Positions 33,171 to 42,049 of a stretch of 64,000 nt of DNA are shown piece by piece (position 1 is the first letter of the stretch; every line of letters begins with the position of its first letter). The translations under genes were made by a program, and so were the position numbers. The notes below the pieces were generated by a model, which ran no database searches, was not told the origin of the DNA, and saw nothing but the letters and a program-made list of their open reading frames with translations. This DNA comes from Acidimicrobiales bacterium AG-414-N20. GTDB lineage: Bacteria > Actinomycetota > Acidimicrobiia > Acidimicrobiales > MedAcidi-G1. The stretch covers positions 1 to 64,000 of the forward strand of contig QCLO01000004.1 in assembly GCA_003214465.1 (NCBI GenBank), in the 5' to 3' direction.

Positions 33171-34769
33171 ATGAACGATGAAAATCCACATGGTCCTTCT
33201 GAAGAGAAACCCTCTTCTAAAAAGTTAGGCAGAAGAGGGTTCATTATCACTATGGGTTTTGGCGTGGCCGCTTCGGCATTGCTGCGAAAACTTCCTGGCA
33301 AAACTGATACGAAAATTTCTCAAACTGTAGCTGAAAAAGTTTCATTCCCTGCAACTTCCACATCTACCAGTCTTCCCATTTCCTCGACCTCCTTAAATAA
33401 TTCAGAACTCCCAAATGAAATTCAAACTGTCTTTGAAACAGTTATTTCTGGAGGCCGAGTAATAGATCCGGATAGCGGCTATGACGCAGTCGCCAATATT
33501 GGCATAGAGGGAAAAACAATAAAATTTATAGGCAGTGACCCTTTAAATGGGAAAACAAAAATTGACGCAACTGGTCTAGTCGTCTCTCCAGGATTCATCG
33601 ACGTGCTCTCATACCCAACTAACGGATACGGAGAGTGGTACAAAATCGCAGACGGAGTCACTTCAAACCTATGCATGCATGGAATAGATAACCCTATGCA
33701 AAAATTTCTCGAAAGTACCGAGAACCACAATCCTCCTGTCAACTATGGAGGAGCCGTGGACCATTATGAACACCGAAAAATTCTGGGAGTCGGTATACAA
33801 AAAACCTCTCTAGAAGAAAGATCGCTTCTTCTTGAGCTAGCTGAAAAAGATCTACAGGCAGGAGCAATAGGAATTCACCAGCAACCTGAGTACACGGTAG
33901 ATCTGAAAAAATCAGAGATTATCGACCATGGACGTCTAGCAGCAAAATATCAAATTCCTTTATGCCTTCATCTCAGACATTCTTATGACAAGGATTTCGG
34001 TTCTCAGGAAAATGCTATAGATGAAGCTCTGGAAGTTGCTCGAGAAACAGGATGCTCTGTTCACATAGAACACCTGAACTCAACTGGTGGCACTGGGAGA
34101 ATGCGTGAAGCTATCAGCCAGATACAGAGTGCCAGAGATGAAGGGCTCGCAATTACCGCCTGTGTTTACCCTTATACATTTTGGGCTACCTATGCAGGTA
34201 GTGCACGTTTTGACAATTTTCAAAACAAATTCGGTATTTCCTTCGAGGATCTTCAAGAAGTTGGGAAACCTGACCGGATGACGGAAGAAACTTTTTCCAT
34301 CGCGCGAAAAGACAACAAGTTGGTCGCAGCTTTTGCTATGTCTGAAGAGGATATAACTGACGCACTATCTGCACCGTGGGTTTTAATCGGTTCGGACTCG
34401 ATTCTTGAAAGACCCCACAACAACCATCCGCGTTCCGCTGGTTGTTTCAGTCGCTTCTTAGGAACATACGTGCGGGAACGAAAAGTTCTCACGCTGCCGG
34501 ATGCTCTGGGCAGAATTACAATTCTGCCTTCCCGTCTGCTTGAAAAATCTTGTTCATCTATGAAAAATCGAGGGCGAATACAACCCGGTTCAATTGCAGA
34601 TATAACTATGTTTGACCCTCAAAAGATTTCTGATCGTGCAGATGTGTCCAATCCCGCTCAAGAGTCTGTTGGAATTGTCCATGTAATGGTTAATGGGCAA
34701 CTGGCTAGAAACAATAGTAAAAATAACAATGTTAAATCTGGTGTTCCCATACTCAGAGACACATTATGA
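33171..34769 (+). CDS. Exported amidohydrolase (D-aminoacylase-like) lacking the first HxH metal motif
   Basis: A 532-residue protein whose N-terminus has a twin-arginine-like signal (GRRGFIITMGFGVAASALL), so it may be exported folded. After a Ser/Thr tether, the amidohydrolase domain begins ISGGRVIDPDSGYDAVANIGI, as in D-aminoacylase/dihydroorotase relatives. The usual GFIDxHxH is replaced by GFIDVLSY, so two metal ligands are missing. Later ligand candidates are retained: LCLHLRHS, HIEHLNSTGG and IGSDSI. It is therefore either a mononuclear enzyme or an altered-function relative. It overlaps the CapA-like gene by 4 bp. Confidence 0.82.
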   Translation: MNDENPHGPSEEKPSSKKLGRRGFIITMGFGVAASALLRKLPGKTDTKISQTVAEKVSFPATSTSTSLPISSTSLNNSELPNEIQTVFETVISGGRVIDPDSGYDAVANIGIEGKTIKFIGSDPLNGKTKIDATGLVVSPGFIDVLSYPTNGYGEWYKIADGVTSNLCMHGIDNPMQKFLESTENHNPPVNYGGAVDHYEHRKILGVGIQKTSLEERSLLLELAEKDLQAGAIGIHQQPEYTVDLKKSEIIDHGRLAAKYQIPLCLHLRHSYDKDFGSQENAIDEALEVARETGCSVHIEHLNSTGGTGRMREAISQIQSARDEGLAITACVYPYTFWATYAGSARFDNFQNKFGISFEDLQEVGKPDRMTEETFSIARKDNKLVAAFAMSEEDITDALSAPWVLIGSDSILERPHNNHPRSAGCFSRFLGTYVRERKVLTLPDALGRITILPSRLLEKSCSSMKNRGRIQPGSIADITMFDPQKISDRADVSNPAQESVGIVHVMVNGQLARNNSKNNNVKSGVPILRDTL

Positions 34770-36043
34770 ATGGAAACTCGTCAGATCATGAAAGTCAGGT
34801 CGCTTGGCGGCTAACACAGTTAGCAATTTTAGCTTTTATAACAATATTTGTTTTTGCGATAACTGACAGCAACTCAAATGAAGTTTCGACTCAAATGCCA
34901 GATAACTCTTTAAATAATCAAACTGAGTTACCTGACAACCCATCAACTACATCCAGTGAACCTAAATCAATTACTTCTTCAACGCTTCAAAGCGACCAGA
35001 ATGTTAGAAGTTTCACCTTTATCGCTACCGGTGAATTACTGATACATGAATTTGTTGCAGATGCAGCTGATTCATATGGATCGATAGGTTTTGATTTCTC
35101 CCCCATGTTTAAAAGAGTTGCACCTATTATCAGCGGAGCTGATCTCGCTATCTGTCACCTGGAAACCCCTTTATCTCCTGACAACAGCGTTCACGAATAT
35201 TATCCAACTTTTCAGGTTCCCTATGAACTAGCAGATGCAATCAAATTTGCAGGCTATGAGGGATGTTCAATCGCTTCTAACCATCTTCTGGACAATGGAA
35301 TCGAAGGATTACAGTCAACAATAGGACATCTGGAATCTTCTGGGGTTAAAGCCACTGGGGGTTCCACAAAACCTGGAAACACATTGCCTTCTTTGTTCAA
35401 CCCGGGAGGAATCTCAGTCGCCCATTTCTCTTATACAGACCTGATGAACTGTGATGCCAATGGCAGCTGTGGTGGCGCAGCCCTTCCACTAGACCCCCCA
35501 TGGTTAGCGAATTATCTTGAAGTGGAAAAAATTATTGACGACGCTGGAACTGCAGCAGATGAAGGTGCTGAATTCGTTATTGTAAGTCTTCATTGGGGAG
35601 AAGCATACTCATCGGAAATTTCTGCATCTCAAGAGGAAATAATCACCAAGCTTCTTTCTTCGGATTCGATTGATCTAATTGTCGGACATGGAGCCCATGT
35701 GATCCAACCTGTTTTAAAAGTATCGAATAAATACGCTGTTACGGGAATAGGTAATTTTTTATCTAACCAGCCTGGTGACGAGCGAAGACTTTGCTCGCAA
35801 TGCCCAAAATCCACTCAGGATGGAATGATTGCATGGTTCAACATTTCTGATCTCCCAGATGGAAACGTTGCTGTGACTGATGCTGGCTACGTGCCAACCT
35901 GGGTCGATCGATCTACTTATGAAATTGTCCCCATAGGAGTTGATGAGCCCGATACTGTTGAACCAGCAACTATCAAGGAATCTGAAAATCGGACTAGTGA
36001 AGTAATTGGTGAAAATCTGAGAAGGCTGGTTTTTAGAAATTAA
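34766..36043 (+). CDS. CapA-family (PGA_cap) metallophosphatase-like exported protein
   Basis: A 425-residue protein with one N-terminal membrane anchor (about 14-30), a Ser/Thr/Asn-rich tether, and a CapA-type domain from about residue 88: FTFIATGELLIHE, DLAICHLETPLS, ASNHLLDNG, VSLHWGEAYS, VGHGAHVIQP and AVTGIGNFLSNQ are the characteristic calcineurin-like segments. CapA proteins take part in poly-gamma-glutamate capsule synthesis, but many paralogues have unknown roles. Translational overlap with the amidohydrolase suggests a joint role in envelope peptide or polymer processing. Confidence 0.9.
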   Translation: MNGNSSDHESQVAWRLTQLAILAFITIFVFAITDSNSNEVSTQMPDNSLNNQTELPDNPSTTSSEPKSITSSTLQSDQNVRSFTFIATGELLIHEFVADAADSYGSIGFDFSPMFKRVAPIISGADLAICHLETPLSPDNSVHEYYPTFQVPYELADAIKFAGYEGCSIASNHLLDNGIEGLQSTIGHLESSGVKATGGSTKPGNTLPSLFNPGGISVAHFSYTDLMNCDANGSCGGAALPLDPPWLANYLEVEKIIDDAGTAADEGAEFVIVSLHWGEAYSSEISASQEEIITKLLSSDSIDLIVGHGAHVIQPVLKVSNKYAVTGIGNFLSNQPGDERRLCSQCPKSTQDGMIAWFNISDLPDGNVAVTDAGYVPTWVDRSTYEIVPIGVDEPDTVEPATIKESENRTSEVIGENLRRLVFRN

Positions 36044-36116
36044 CCCTTAGTTAACATTTGAAAAGGTAACTTGGAATGATGAACAAAAACTTTCGCCTGT
36101 TCAATAGGAGTAATTA

Positions 36117-37199
36117 ATGAAAAGAGTCCACAACTTTAGCGCTGGGCCTTGCACTCTTCCTTTGGAAGTTTTAGAGGAGACACAAAGTGAATTTCTCAAT
36201 TTTGCTAATAATGGAATGTCGATAATAGAAGACAGCCATCGTGGTCCTTCTTACGAGAAAATACACCAAGACGCCTTAGCATCTTTCCGAAGATTAGCTG
36301 ATGTGCCTGATGATTTCGCTGTGCTTTTCTTACAAGGCGGAGCAACACTTCAATTCGCCCAAACAGCTATGAACCTTCTAGCTACTGATGAAACCGCTGG
36401 TTACGTAAATACAGGTGTATGGGGGCAAAAAGCTCTAGAGGATGCTCTAAGAGTCGCAAATGTATACGAAGCTTGGACTGGACAGGAGTCTGGTTTCACA
36501 AGGACACCTGAGACTAATGAAATCAACATTAAACAAGACACAAAATGGATTCATATCACAAGCAACGAGACAATCGGGGGTGTCCGCTTCGAACAATCAC
36601 CGGATTTAGATATTCCTCTAGTAGCAGATATGAGTTCAGATTTTCTTAGCAGAAGTATTGATTGGGACAAATTTGATCTTGTATATGGAGGAGCTCAAAA
36701 GAACCTCGGGCCCGCTGGTCTCGTAATCGTAATTGTCCGACGTGAAAGTCTTGGCAAACACGGTCGGAACCTCCCCACTTATTTGGATTATCAGTTTCAC
36801 GATAAAAATGACTCATTAGGAAACACTCCACCTATGTTCCCAATTTATGTAATGGGAAAAGTTTTAGAATGGATGGAAAAAAATGGTGGTTTAGAGGAGT
36901 TTGAAAGACGTGCTGGAATACGATCCAGTCTCATTTATGAAGTAATTGATAATAGCGACGGCTGGTATTCATCACCTATCGCAACTGACAGCAGGTCTCT
37001 AATGAACATTATTTTTCATCTTCCCGATGAAACACTTGAAAATCGCTTCCTGGAAGAAGCTGTGGCTCTAGATCTAATAAACCTCAAAGGCCACCGCAGT
37101 GTGGGAGGCGTTAGAACAAGTCTTTACAACGCTATGCCTGTAAAAAGTGTTGAAATATTAGCCAATTTCATGAAAGATTTCTTGGAATCTAATGGATGA
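36117..37199 (+). CDS. serC: Phosphoserine aminotransferase
   Basis: A 360-residue PLP enzyme that makes 3-phosphoserine from 3-phosphohydroxypyruvate in serine synthesis (and can serve pyridoxal synthesis). It starts VHNFSAGPCTLPLEVLEE, the SerC signature. The PLP-binding lysine is in YGGAQKNLGPAGL, and LKGHRSVGGVRTSLYNAMP at the C-terminus binds phosphate. ATG start after an AGGAG ribosome site. It follows a 73-bp gap and seems to have its own promoter. Confidence 0.97.
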   Translation: MKRVHNFSAGPCTLPLEVLEETQSEFLNFANNGMSIIEDSHRGPSYEKIHQDALASFRRLADVPDDFAVLFLQGGATLQFAQTAMNLLATDETAGYVNTGVWGQKALEDALRVANVYEAWTGQESGFTRTPETNEINIKQDTKWIHITSNETIGGVRFEQSPDLDIPLVADMSSDFLSRSIDWDKFDLVYGGAQKNLGPAGLVIVIVRRESLGKHGRNLPTYLDYQFHDKNDSLGNTPPMFPIYVMGKVLEWMEKNGGLEEFERRAGIRSSLIYEVIDNSDGWYSSPIATDSRSLMNIIFHLPDETLENRFLEEAVALDLINLKGHRSVGGVRTSLYNAMPVKSVEILANFMKDFLESNG

Positions 37200-37202
37200 T
37201 CT

Positions 37203-37289
37203 TTATTCCCCACTGTAAGTTCCAAAACTCCAAATGTTCCCATCAATGTCTTTGCACGTAAAACCTCTGGAGCCATAGTTAGGTGTAAT
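37203..37289 (-). pseudogene. Relic of a VOC/glyoxalase-family gene (C-terminal 28 codons)
   Basis: The minus-strand frame ending TAA at 37203 reads PNYGSRGFTCKDIDGNIWSFGTY, which closely resembles the end of glyoxalase/VOC-family proteins. There is no start codon; an in-frame stop lies directly before it and the lipoprotein gene's stop just upstream. It is best read as the remnant left by a deletion or gene replacement. Confidence 0.6.
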
Positions 37290-37295
37290 TCATAA

Positions 37296-39263
37296 TCACT
37301 CTGCTTCTGTAAACGCTGTACTCACGCCATACTCACTGCCATCATTGAAATGATCTGCTCGTAGAATCCTACAACCAGTTGAGACCTCGTTTTCTTGGTC
37401 GTACACGCTGCTATCCCCTACCCATGACTCGAAATTGTCAGTGAAAACTTGCCATTCTGATTGAATATTTTCTCGAGCAGTGTCAGTGAGGAAATCAAAG
37501 GGACAATAGCTTTTTGTTAAACGCCAGTCATCAGTTGTGTAATTGACTTGAATTTCAACATGCCCATTTAAACCTGTGTTTTCATAATCAGCGAGGTGAC
37601 CAACGTACCCTAATACTTGTCCTTCTTGAAGGGTCATCCCTCTGTGCAGCTCAACTCCATCTACAATTGGTAATTCATAGCATCGATCAGGCCAGACTCT
37701 GGGTCTAGGGCAATTCAAGCTAACCACATGGTCAATCTCTACCAGCCATGTGAATTCTTCTGGTGCGACACCTTCAGGTGCAGGGGGTCTTGGGTCAGAA
37801 ATTGCTTTCAAACGGATTGTCCAGTCATCCCAACTTTGGATCTGACCTCCCGAATCGTGCCATCTAAAGCTTTCAACAGTGGAATCAAACGGAATGTATA
37901 CCAGAGTGTCTCCCGGGACATGAAAACCAACCGCCCAACTGGTTTTTGTTTCATCTATAGGTCTGCCGTATTCACTTAAAGGAGGAAAAGTCGATGCTTC
38001 ACCGTTGAGAAACCTATCGTGAAGGCTCAAAACCCCAGATGTTCTACCATCAAGATCATAAGGTCCGAACGGGCCAATTGGGAATCGCTGAAGAACTGGT
38101 GGTTCAGGCTCATAGAAAGTCGTCTCTACTAGTTCAGCATTTGAGACTTGGTCTGAATCTTGGGTGTTGCTTTGAGCAAAAGCTGAGGTGTCTAAAGTAG
38201 TTGAGACCGTTAATGGCATCTGACAGTCTGTATCCAAACAGACTTCAAGGTAAACCTTAGTTCCAGCAGGAATTAACATTTCCCCGAGTGTAAATTCCCA
38301 CTCTGGGCCGTTTTGCCATTGACTTGTGGCATTTGATGTCCAATTAAGTTCTGAACTCTGGCTCACGCCAACTGCTTTACAGGAAACTTTTAGCTCTAAT
38401 TCATCAAAAGTGCATGATGCCATAGGTTCCTGAGATACTGAGACTGCTGTAGCAGGTGCAACAGTCTCATTTAGATCCCATGGAGTTCTAACTTCGATAC
38501 CGGCATCCTCGCAAGGATCGTGTCCCTCTGGATGTGTATCTGCAAGCATCTGGTTAAATTCCTGCGATGTAACGTGACAGAGAAGATACAAACCTGACTC
38601 TTCTAAAAACTTCATGACATCATGGTGGATGTCTCTACCATTTGGATTTTTTACCAGTTCAAAAATTCCATCTCTTCCGTAGTAATTATCTCTGGGGGTT
38701 GCACCGTCCGTAAAGGTTGTTTCCTTGATTTCTCTCTCGGTAAGAGGCTCTACGTACATCGCCCATTTCTCTTTATTTAAATTTTCAACGTTGTACATAA
38801 GCTGGTTTCTTATTCCAAACATCGTCGCCATAACTCGGTGGAATGCTTTTTCGTCTTCGCTTAATGTTGATTCAAATTTCTGGGACATTTGATCACCATC
38901 AAATGCAGGTGTTCCTCTTGCTATGAGCATCTCGCCTTGTGAGTTAACAGCAACTGCTTCTTCAATCGAAAACAGTTCTAGCCCTTCAAGATTAACGACA
39001 GTATTACTCTGGGGTTCTAAATAATTTTGGTGGGGTTGGCCTGTAAAGATACAGAACCCTTGATTGTTGATATTACAGGAATATCTATCATTTGGTTTTT
39101 TGTTGGGTTTTGTGACTTTTGAAGAATCTGACATAACAGTCGTAGTCGGAGCAAGAGTCGTAGTCGGAGCAACAGTCGTAGTCGTTGAAGTAAGTGCCTC
39201 TGGGGCGCCTCCACAAGCCAAAGCGCAGAAGAAAATAAAACCTGAAAAAAAAGCCCTTTTCAC
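37296..39263 (-). CDS. Large secreted lipoprotein with degenerate M23-like C-terminal region
   Basis: A 655-residue protein with a lipobox signal (CALACGG), a Thr/Val/Pro tether (about 25-45), and several disulfide-type cysteines in the mature part. Near the C-terminus, GMTLQEGQVLGYVGHLADYENTGLNGHVEIQV mirrors the 'V..Gq.iG..G.TG..tG.HLHFE' end of M23 peptidases, but the canonical HxH is GHVE, so lytic activity is doubtful. The rest is unrecognised. It may be a wall-binding or envelope protein. Its stop lies just beyond the VOC relic, and tRNA-Val is directly upstream of its start. Confidence 0.65.
   Translation of the reverse strand: MKRAFFSGFIFFCALACGGAPEALTSTTTTVAPTTTLAPTTTVMSDSSKVTKPNKKPNDRYSCNINNQGFCIFTGQPHQNYLEPQSNTVVNLEGLELFSIEEAVAVNSQGEMLIARGTPAFDGDQMSQKFESTLSEDEKAFHRVMATMFGIRNQLMYNVENLNKEKWAMYVEPLTEREIKETTFTDGATPRDNYYGRDGIFELVKNPNGRDIHHDVMKFLEESGLYLLCHVTSQEFNQMLADTHPEGHDPCEDAGIEVRTPWDLNETVAPATAVSVSQEPMASCTFDELELKVSCKAVGVSQSSELNWTSNATSQWQNGPEWEFTLGEMLIPAGTKVYLEVCLDTDCQMPLTVSTTLDTSAFAQSNTQDSDQVSNAELVETTFYEPEPPVLQRFPIGPFGPYDLDGRTSGVLSLHDRFLNGEASTFPPLSEYGRPIDETKTSWAVGFHVPGDTLVYIPFDSTVESFRWHDSGGQIQSWDDWTIRLKAISDPRPPAPEGVAPEEFTWLVEIDHVVSLNCPRPRVWPDRCYELPIVDGVELHRGMTLQEGQVLGYVGHLADYENTGLNGHVEIQVNYTTDDWRLTKSYCPFDFLTDTARENIQSEWQVFTDNFESWVGDSSVYDQENEVSTGCRILRADHFNDGSEYGVSTAFTEAE
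39138..39183 (-). repeat. 18-bp repeats encoding the Thr/Pro tether of the lipoprotein
   Basis: Two full copies (39138-39155, 39156-39173) and a partial third of the unit AGTCGTAGTCGGAGCAA(G/C) encode TTTxAP on the minus strand, within the 655-residue lipoprotein gene. This is the same type of tether as in the copper lipoprotein, made from a different repeat unit. Confidence 0.7.
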
Positions 39264-39265
39264 AG

Positions 39266-39339
39266 TGGGCCGTGAGGGATTTGAACCCCCGACCCCCTGC
39301 GCGTCATGCAGGTGCTCTAGCCAACTGAGCTAACGGCCC
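39266..39339 (-). tRNA. tRNA-Val (anticodon GAC)
   Basis: Cloverleaf with acceptor GGGCCGT/ACGGCCC, D-arm GCTC...GAGC, anticodon stem CCTGC/GCAGG around ATGACGC (anticodon GAC), T-loop TTCAAAT and discriminator A. The 3' CCA is not encoded. It lies just upstream of the lipoprotein gene on the same strand. Confidence 0.93.
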
Positions 39340-39393
39340 CAACAGCGAGCATCGTAGCAGTGACTTCTACTGAGAACAAAGGAAGCTAAATTT

Positions 39394-39960
39394 TTACCTA
39401 AACTTCCAAGTCCGCTTATCCAACACAGTTGGCAAAATCATTAAAATCCCTCCAATAAGTACGATCGGAAGACCAATGCCAACTGATTTTTCAACTTCTG
39501 AAACTAGTTGATAGCTATTCACTTCAGACATTTCAATAGCAGCAACAACCAACAAAACTGCCCCAAAAACAATAAACAAAATATTTACCAAAAAACTTCG
39601 ACTGCCATTCCAAACAGGACCCGTTGCACCCGCGGCCAAAATCCCAACGATCAAAACAATCCAAGCTGAGCCCCCTTGATCCCAGCCAATCAGGTTGCTT
39701 TGATATTGATTTTCACTTATTTCCACCCAAGGCAGAAACGTTCCTATAATCGACACCACAACGCCAGCTGAGAGAACTAAAGCGGCCAGCCAATTACCAG
39801 CAGGTCTTTCACGTCCAACCGGAACGTCGACATCATCCATCTCTAGTGGATTTGGATCTTCACCAGGTCTAACCGCTTTAATGCCCAATGGTGGTGTATG
39901 AGGCAAAGCAGAACCGACATCTTCCCCTACGTCTTCAAGACTTTTTTCCTCTTCAGACAT
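39394..39960 (-). CDS. Four-span membrane protein of unknown function
   Basis: A 188-residue protein with an acidic, disordered N-terminus (about 55 residues, rich in Glu/Asp/Pro) and four predicted membrane helices (about 57-79, 95-117, 122-145 and 162-182). The loop after helix 1 (FLPWVEISENQYQSNLIGWDQGG) is the commonest feature of small actinobacterial membrane proteins of this shape. I recognise no characterised family. It lies between tRNA-Val and tRNA-Cys on the same strand. Confidence 0.6.
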   Translation of the reverse strand: MSEEEKSLEDVGEDVGSALPHTPPLGIKAVRPGEDPNPLEMDDVDVPVGRERPAGNWLAALVLSAGVVVSIIGTFLPWVEISENQYQSNLIGWDQGGSAWIVLIVGILAAGATGPVWNGSRSFLVNILFIVFGAVLLVVAAIEMSEVNSYQLVSEVEKSVGIGLPIVLIGGILMILPTVLDKRTWKFR

Positions 39961-40012
39961 ACCAAACCTCTAAACAGCTAAAAAACCCTACTAAACAGAA
40001 ATTATAGCAAGC

Positions 40013-40089
40013 GAGCACCAGGCGGGATTTGAACCCGCGACTTTACGGCTTTGCAGACCGTTCCCTTAGGCCGCTCGGGCACTGGTGCC
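40013..40089 (-). tRNA. tRNA-Cys (anticodon GCA)
   Basis: Anticodon stem ACGGT/GCCGT around CTGCAAA gives GCA. T-arm GCGGG-TTCAAAT-CCCGC is clean. The acceptor GGCACCA pairs with TGGTGCT, ending in a G-U pair, and position 73 would be C rather than the U usual for tRNA-Cys. The 3' CCA is not encoded. Confidence 0.9.
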
Positions 40090-40199
40090 TAACCTTAAAT
40101 ATAAGGTAGTGAAGTAATGGTACAGCAATGTTGGTAATCAAAACCGAATATCTTTCGGCTTTATTAGAGAGATTTAAAAAGTAGAAAAAATCTTGACAA

Positions 40200-40703
40200 C
40201 TATTTTTTTGATCGCCTTGAGTCAATAACCCCCGTATCAAAGCCGGCTAAGTGTAAACCCCCATGAAATCTAGCATGTTCGATTTTTATACATCTATCCA
40301 TTACCAATTCGAGCTCTCCCGCTAAAGCTATTTCAGCCGCCTCGACGCTCCATAGCCCCAACTGAATCCAAAGAGAAGATGCCCCAATCTCTACAGCCTC
40401 TATAGCAACTTCAGGCAGGTCTTCAGATTTTCGAAAAACATCTACCATGTCTGGAACTACTGGAAGATCTGAAAGACTCTTATAACAAGGTTTGCCGAGT
40501 ATTTCATCTTCGACCGGGTTAACGAAAAAGATCTCAAAATTAGCACTGGAACTAAGAAGATAGGTAGCTACAAAATTGCTTGGTCTAGATTTTTTTGCAG
40601 ATACACCAACCATCGCTATGGTTTCAGTTCTATTTAGAAGCGCAAGCCTTTCTTTAGCACTTGGTTCATTCCAACCCTCAACTTTTTTCTTTTCAACTGA
40701 CAT
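40200..40703 (-). CDS. CoA-binding (Rossmann) domain protein
   Basis: A 167-residue single-domain protein of the CoA-binding/YccU type: ETIAMVGVSAKKSRPSNFVATYLL as the nucleotide-binding start, FVNPVEDEILGKPCYKSLSDLP in the middle, and LWIQLGLWSVEAAEIALAGELELVMDRCIKIEHAR at the end. The fold is that of succinyl-CoA synthetase alpha domain 1. It is likely to bind CoA or a related nucleotide, but its role is unknown. Its ATG overlaps the metY stop (TGATG), so it is translationally coupled to methionine synthesis. Confidence 0.9.
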   Translation of the reverse strand: MSVEKKKVEGWNEPSAKERLALLNRTETIAMVGVSAKKSRPSNFVATYLLSSSANFEIFFVNPVEDEILGKPCYKSLSDLPVVPDMVDVFRKSEDLPEVAIEAVEIGASSLWIQLGLWSVEAAEIALAGELELVMDRCIKIEHARFHGGLHLAGFDTGVIDSRRSKK

Positions 40704-41989
40704 CAGGATGACGCTTTTTCTAGAGCCTGGTCAAGATCCCATAAAATATCATCAGAATCTTCTAGTCCCACTGAAAGTCGCACCATATCAGCACTAACTC
40801 CACCGGAAGCGAGATCCTCATCCGAAAGTTGTTGGTGTGTTGTAGATGCAGGGTGAATCACGAGACTTCGCACGTCTCCCACGTTCGCTAGGTGGCTTAT
40901 CAGTTGTAAGGAATCAATAAATTTTGCTCCGGATTCTCGACCACCTTTAACTCCGAATGTAAAGATCGCACCAGGACCTTTAGGCATATATTTATTGGCA
41001 AGTTCATGGTGTGGGGAAGATTCAAGTCCCGCATAATTAACCCAACTAACTTCTGAATGATTTTCAAGAAATGAAGCAACAGTTTTAGCATTTGCTACAT
41101 GTCCGTCCATGCGGAACGGGAGAGTTTCGAGACCTTGTATTAGTAAAAAAGCATTCATCGGAGCTAAGGAGGCACCTAAATCGCGCAACTGCTCTGATCG
41201 TAACTTTGTGCAAAATGCATACTCTCCAAAATTCTCCCAGTATTTAAGTCCGTTATAGGTTGCGACAGGTTCTGTCATTTCTGGAAATCTGCCATTTCCC
41301 CAATTGAAACGACCAGATTCAGTCACTACGCCTCCTATCGAGTTACCGTGACCTCCAATAAATTTGGTTGCGGAGTGTAAAACTATGTCAGCTCCAAAGT
41401 CAATAGGCCTACAAAGGTAAGGAGTAGCAAAAGTAGCGTCTATAACAAGTGGTATGTCATGTGAATGGGCCACCGATGCTAAAACAGAAATATCTGCTAT
41501 TGAACCAGATGGGTTTCCGACAATTTCGGTATATAGAAACTTAGTACTCTTATCTATAACCGCATCAAAGGAGTCTGGATCATCTCCTTCGACAAAACGT
41601 GCCTCAATGCCAAATTTTCCTAACGAGACGTCAAACATAGTATGAGTGCCTCCATAGATAGCTGAAGAGGTCACAAAACTGTCTCCTGAGCTAGCAAGTG
41701 CTGCAGCTGTTAGAAATTCTGCCGACATACCAGAAGATGTTGCTACTGACCCGATACCACCCTCAAGGCTCGCCATTCTTTCTTCAAAAGCATTAACTGT
41801 AGGGTTTGAGATTCGAGTGTAAATCGATCCGAATTTTTGAAGTGCAAAAATGTCCGCCGCATCTCTAGTGTCTTCGAATACAAAACTAGTTGTTTGGTAG
41901 ACAGGAACGTTACGTGCCCCCGTTGCGGTATCTGGACCACCACCTGCATGTATAGCCCTTGTTTTAAATCCCCATTCGCGATCGTTCAT
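40703..41989 (-). CDS. metY: O-acetylhomoserine sulfhydrylase
   Basis: A 428-residue PLP enzyme of the Cys/Met metabolism family that makes homocysteine from O-acetylhomoserine and sulfide. Features: RAIHAGGGPDTATGARNVPVYQTTSFVF at the start, YTRISNPTVNAFEERMASLEGG, the PLP-binding Lys in LHSATKFIGGHGNSIGG, and SLVIHPASTTHQQ towards the end. The length and insertions fit MetY better than cystathionine gamma-synthase. metX, making its substrate, lies at 59683-60903. No riboswitch is evident in its short upstream region. Confidence 0.95.
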   Translation of the reverse strand: MNDREWGFKTRAIHAGGGPDTATGARNVPVYQTTSFVFEDTRDAADIFALQKFGSIYTRISNPTVNAFEERMASLEGGIGSVATSSGMSAEFLTAAALASSGDSFVTSSAIYGGTHTMFDVSLGKFGIEARFVEGDDPDSFDAVIDKSTKFLYTEIVGNPSGSIADISVLASVAHSHDIPLVIDATFATPYLCRPIDFGADIVLHSATKFIGGHGNSIGGVVTESGRFNWGNGRFPEMTEPVATYNGLKYWENFGEYAFCTKLRSEQLRDLGASLAPMNAFLLIQGLETLPFRMDGHVANAKTVASFLENHSEVSWVNYAGLESSPHHELANKYMPKGPGAIFTFGVKGGRESGAKFIDSLQLISHLANVGDVRSLVIHPASTTHQQLSDEDLASGGVSADMVRLSVGLEDSDDILWDLDQALEKASS

Positions 41990-42049
41990 ACTTCAAGTTT
42001 AAGTGATGTTTTTCGCGTTGAAATCTTTTCACCGCTTTAGAGATAAATG

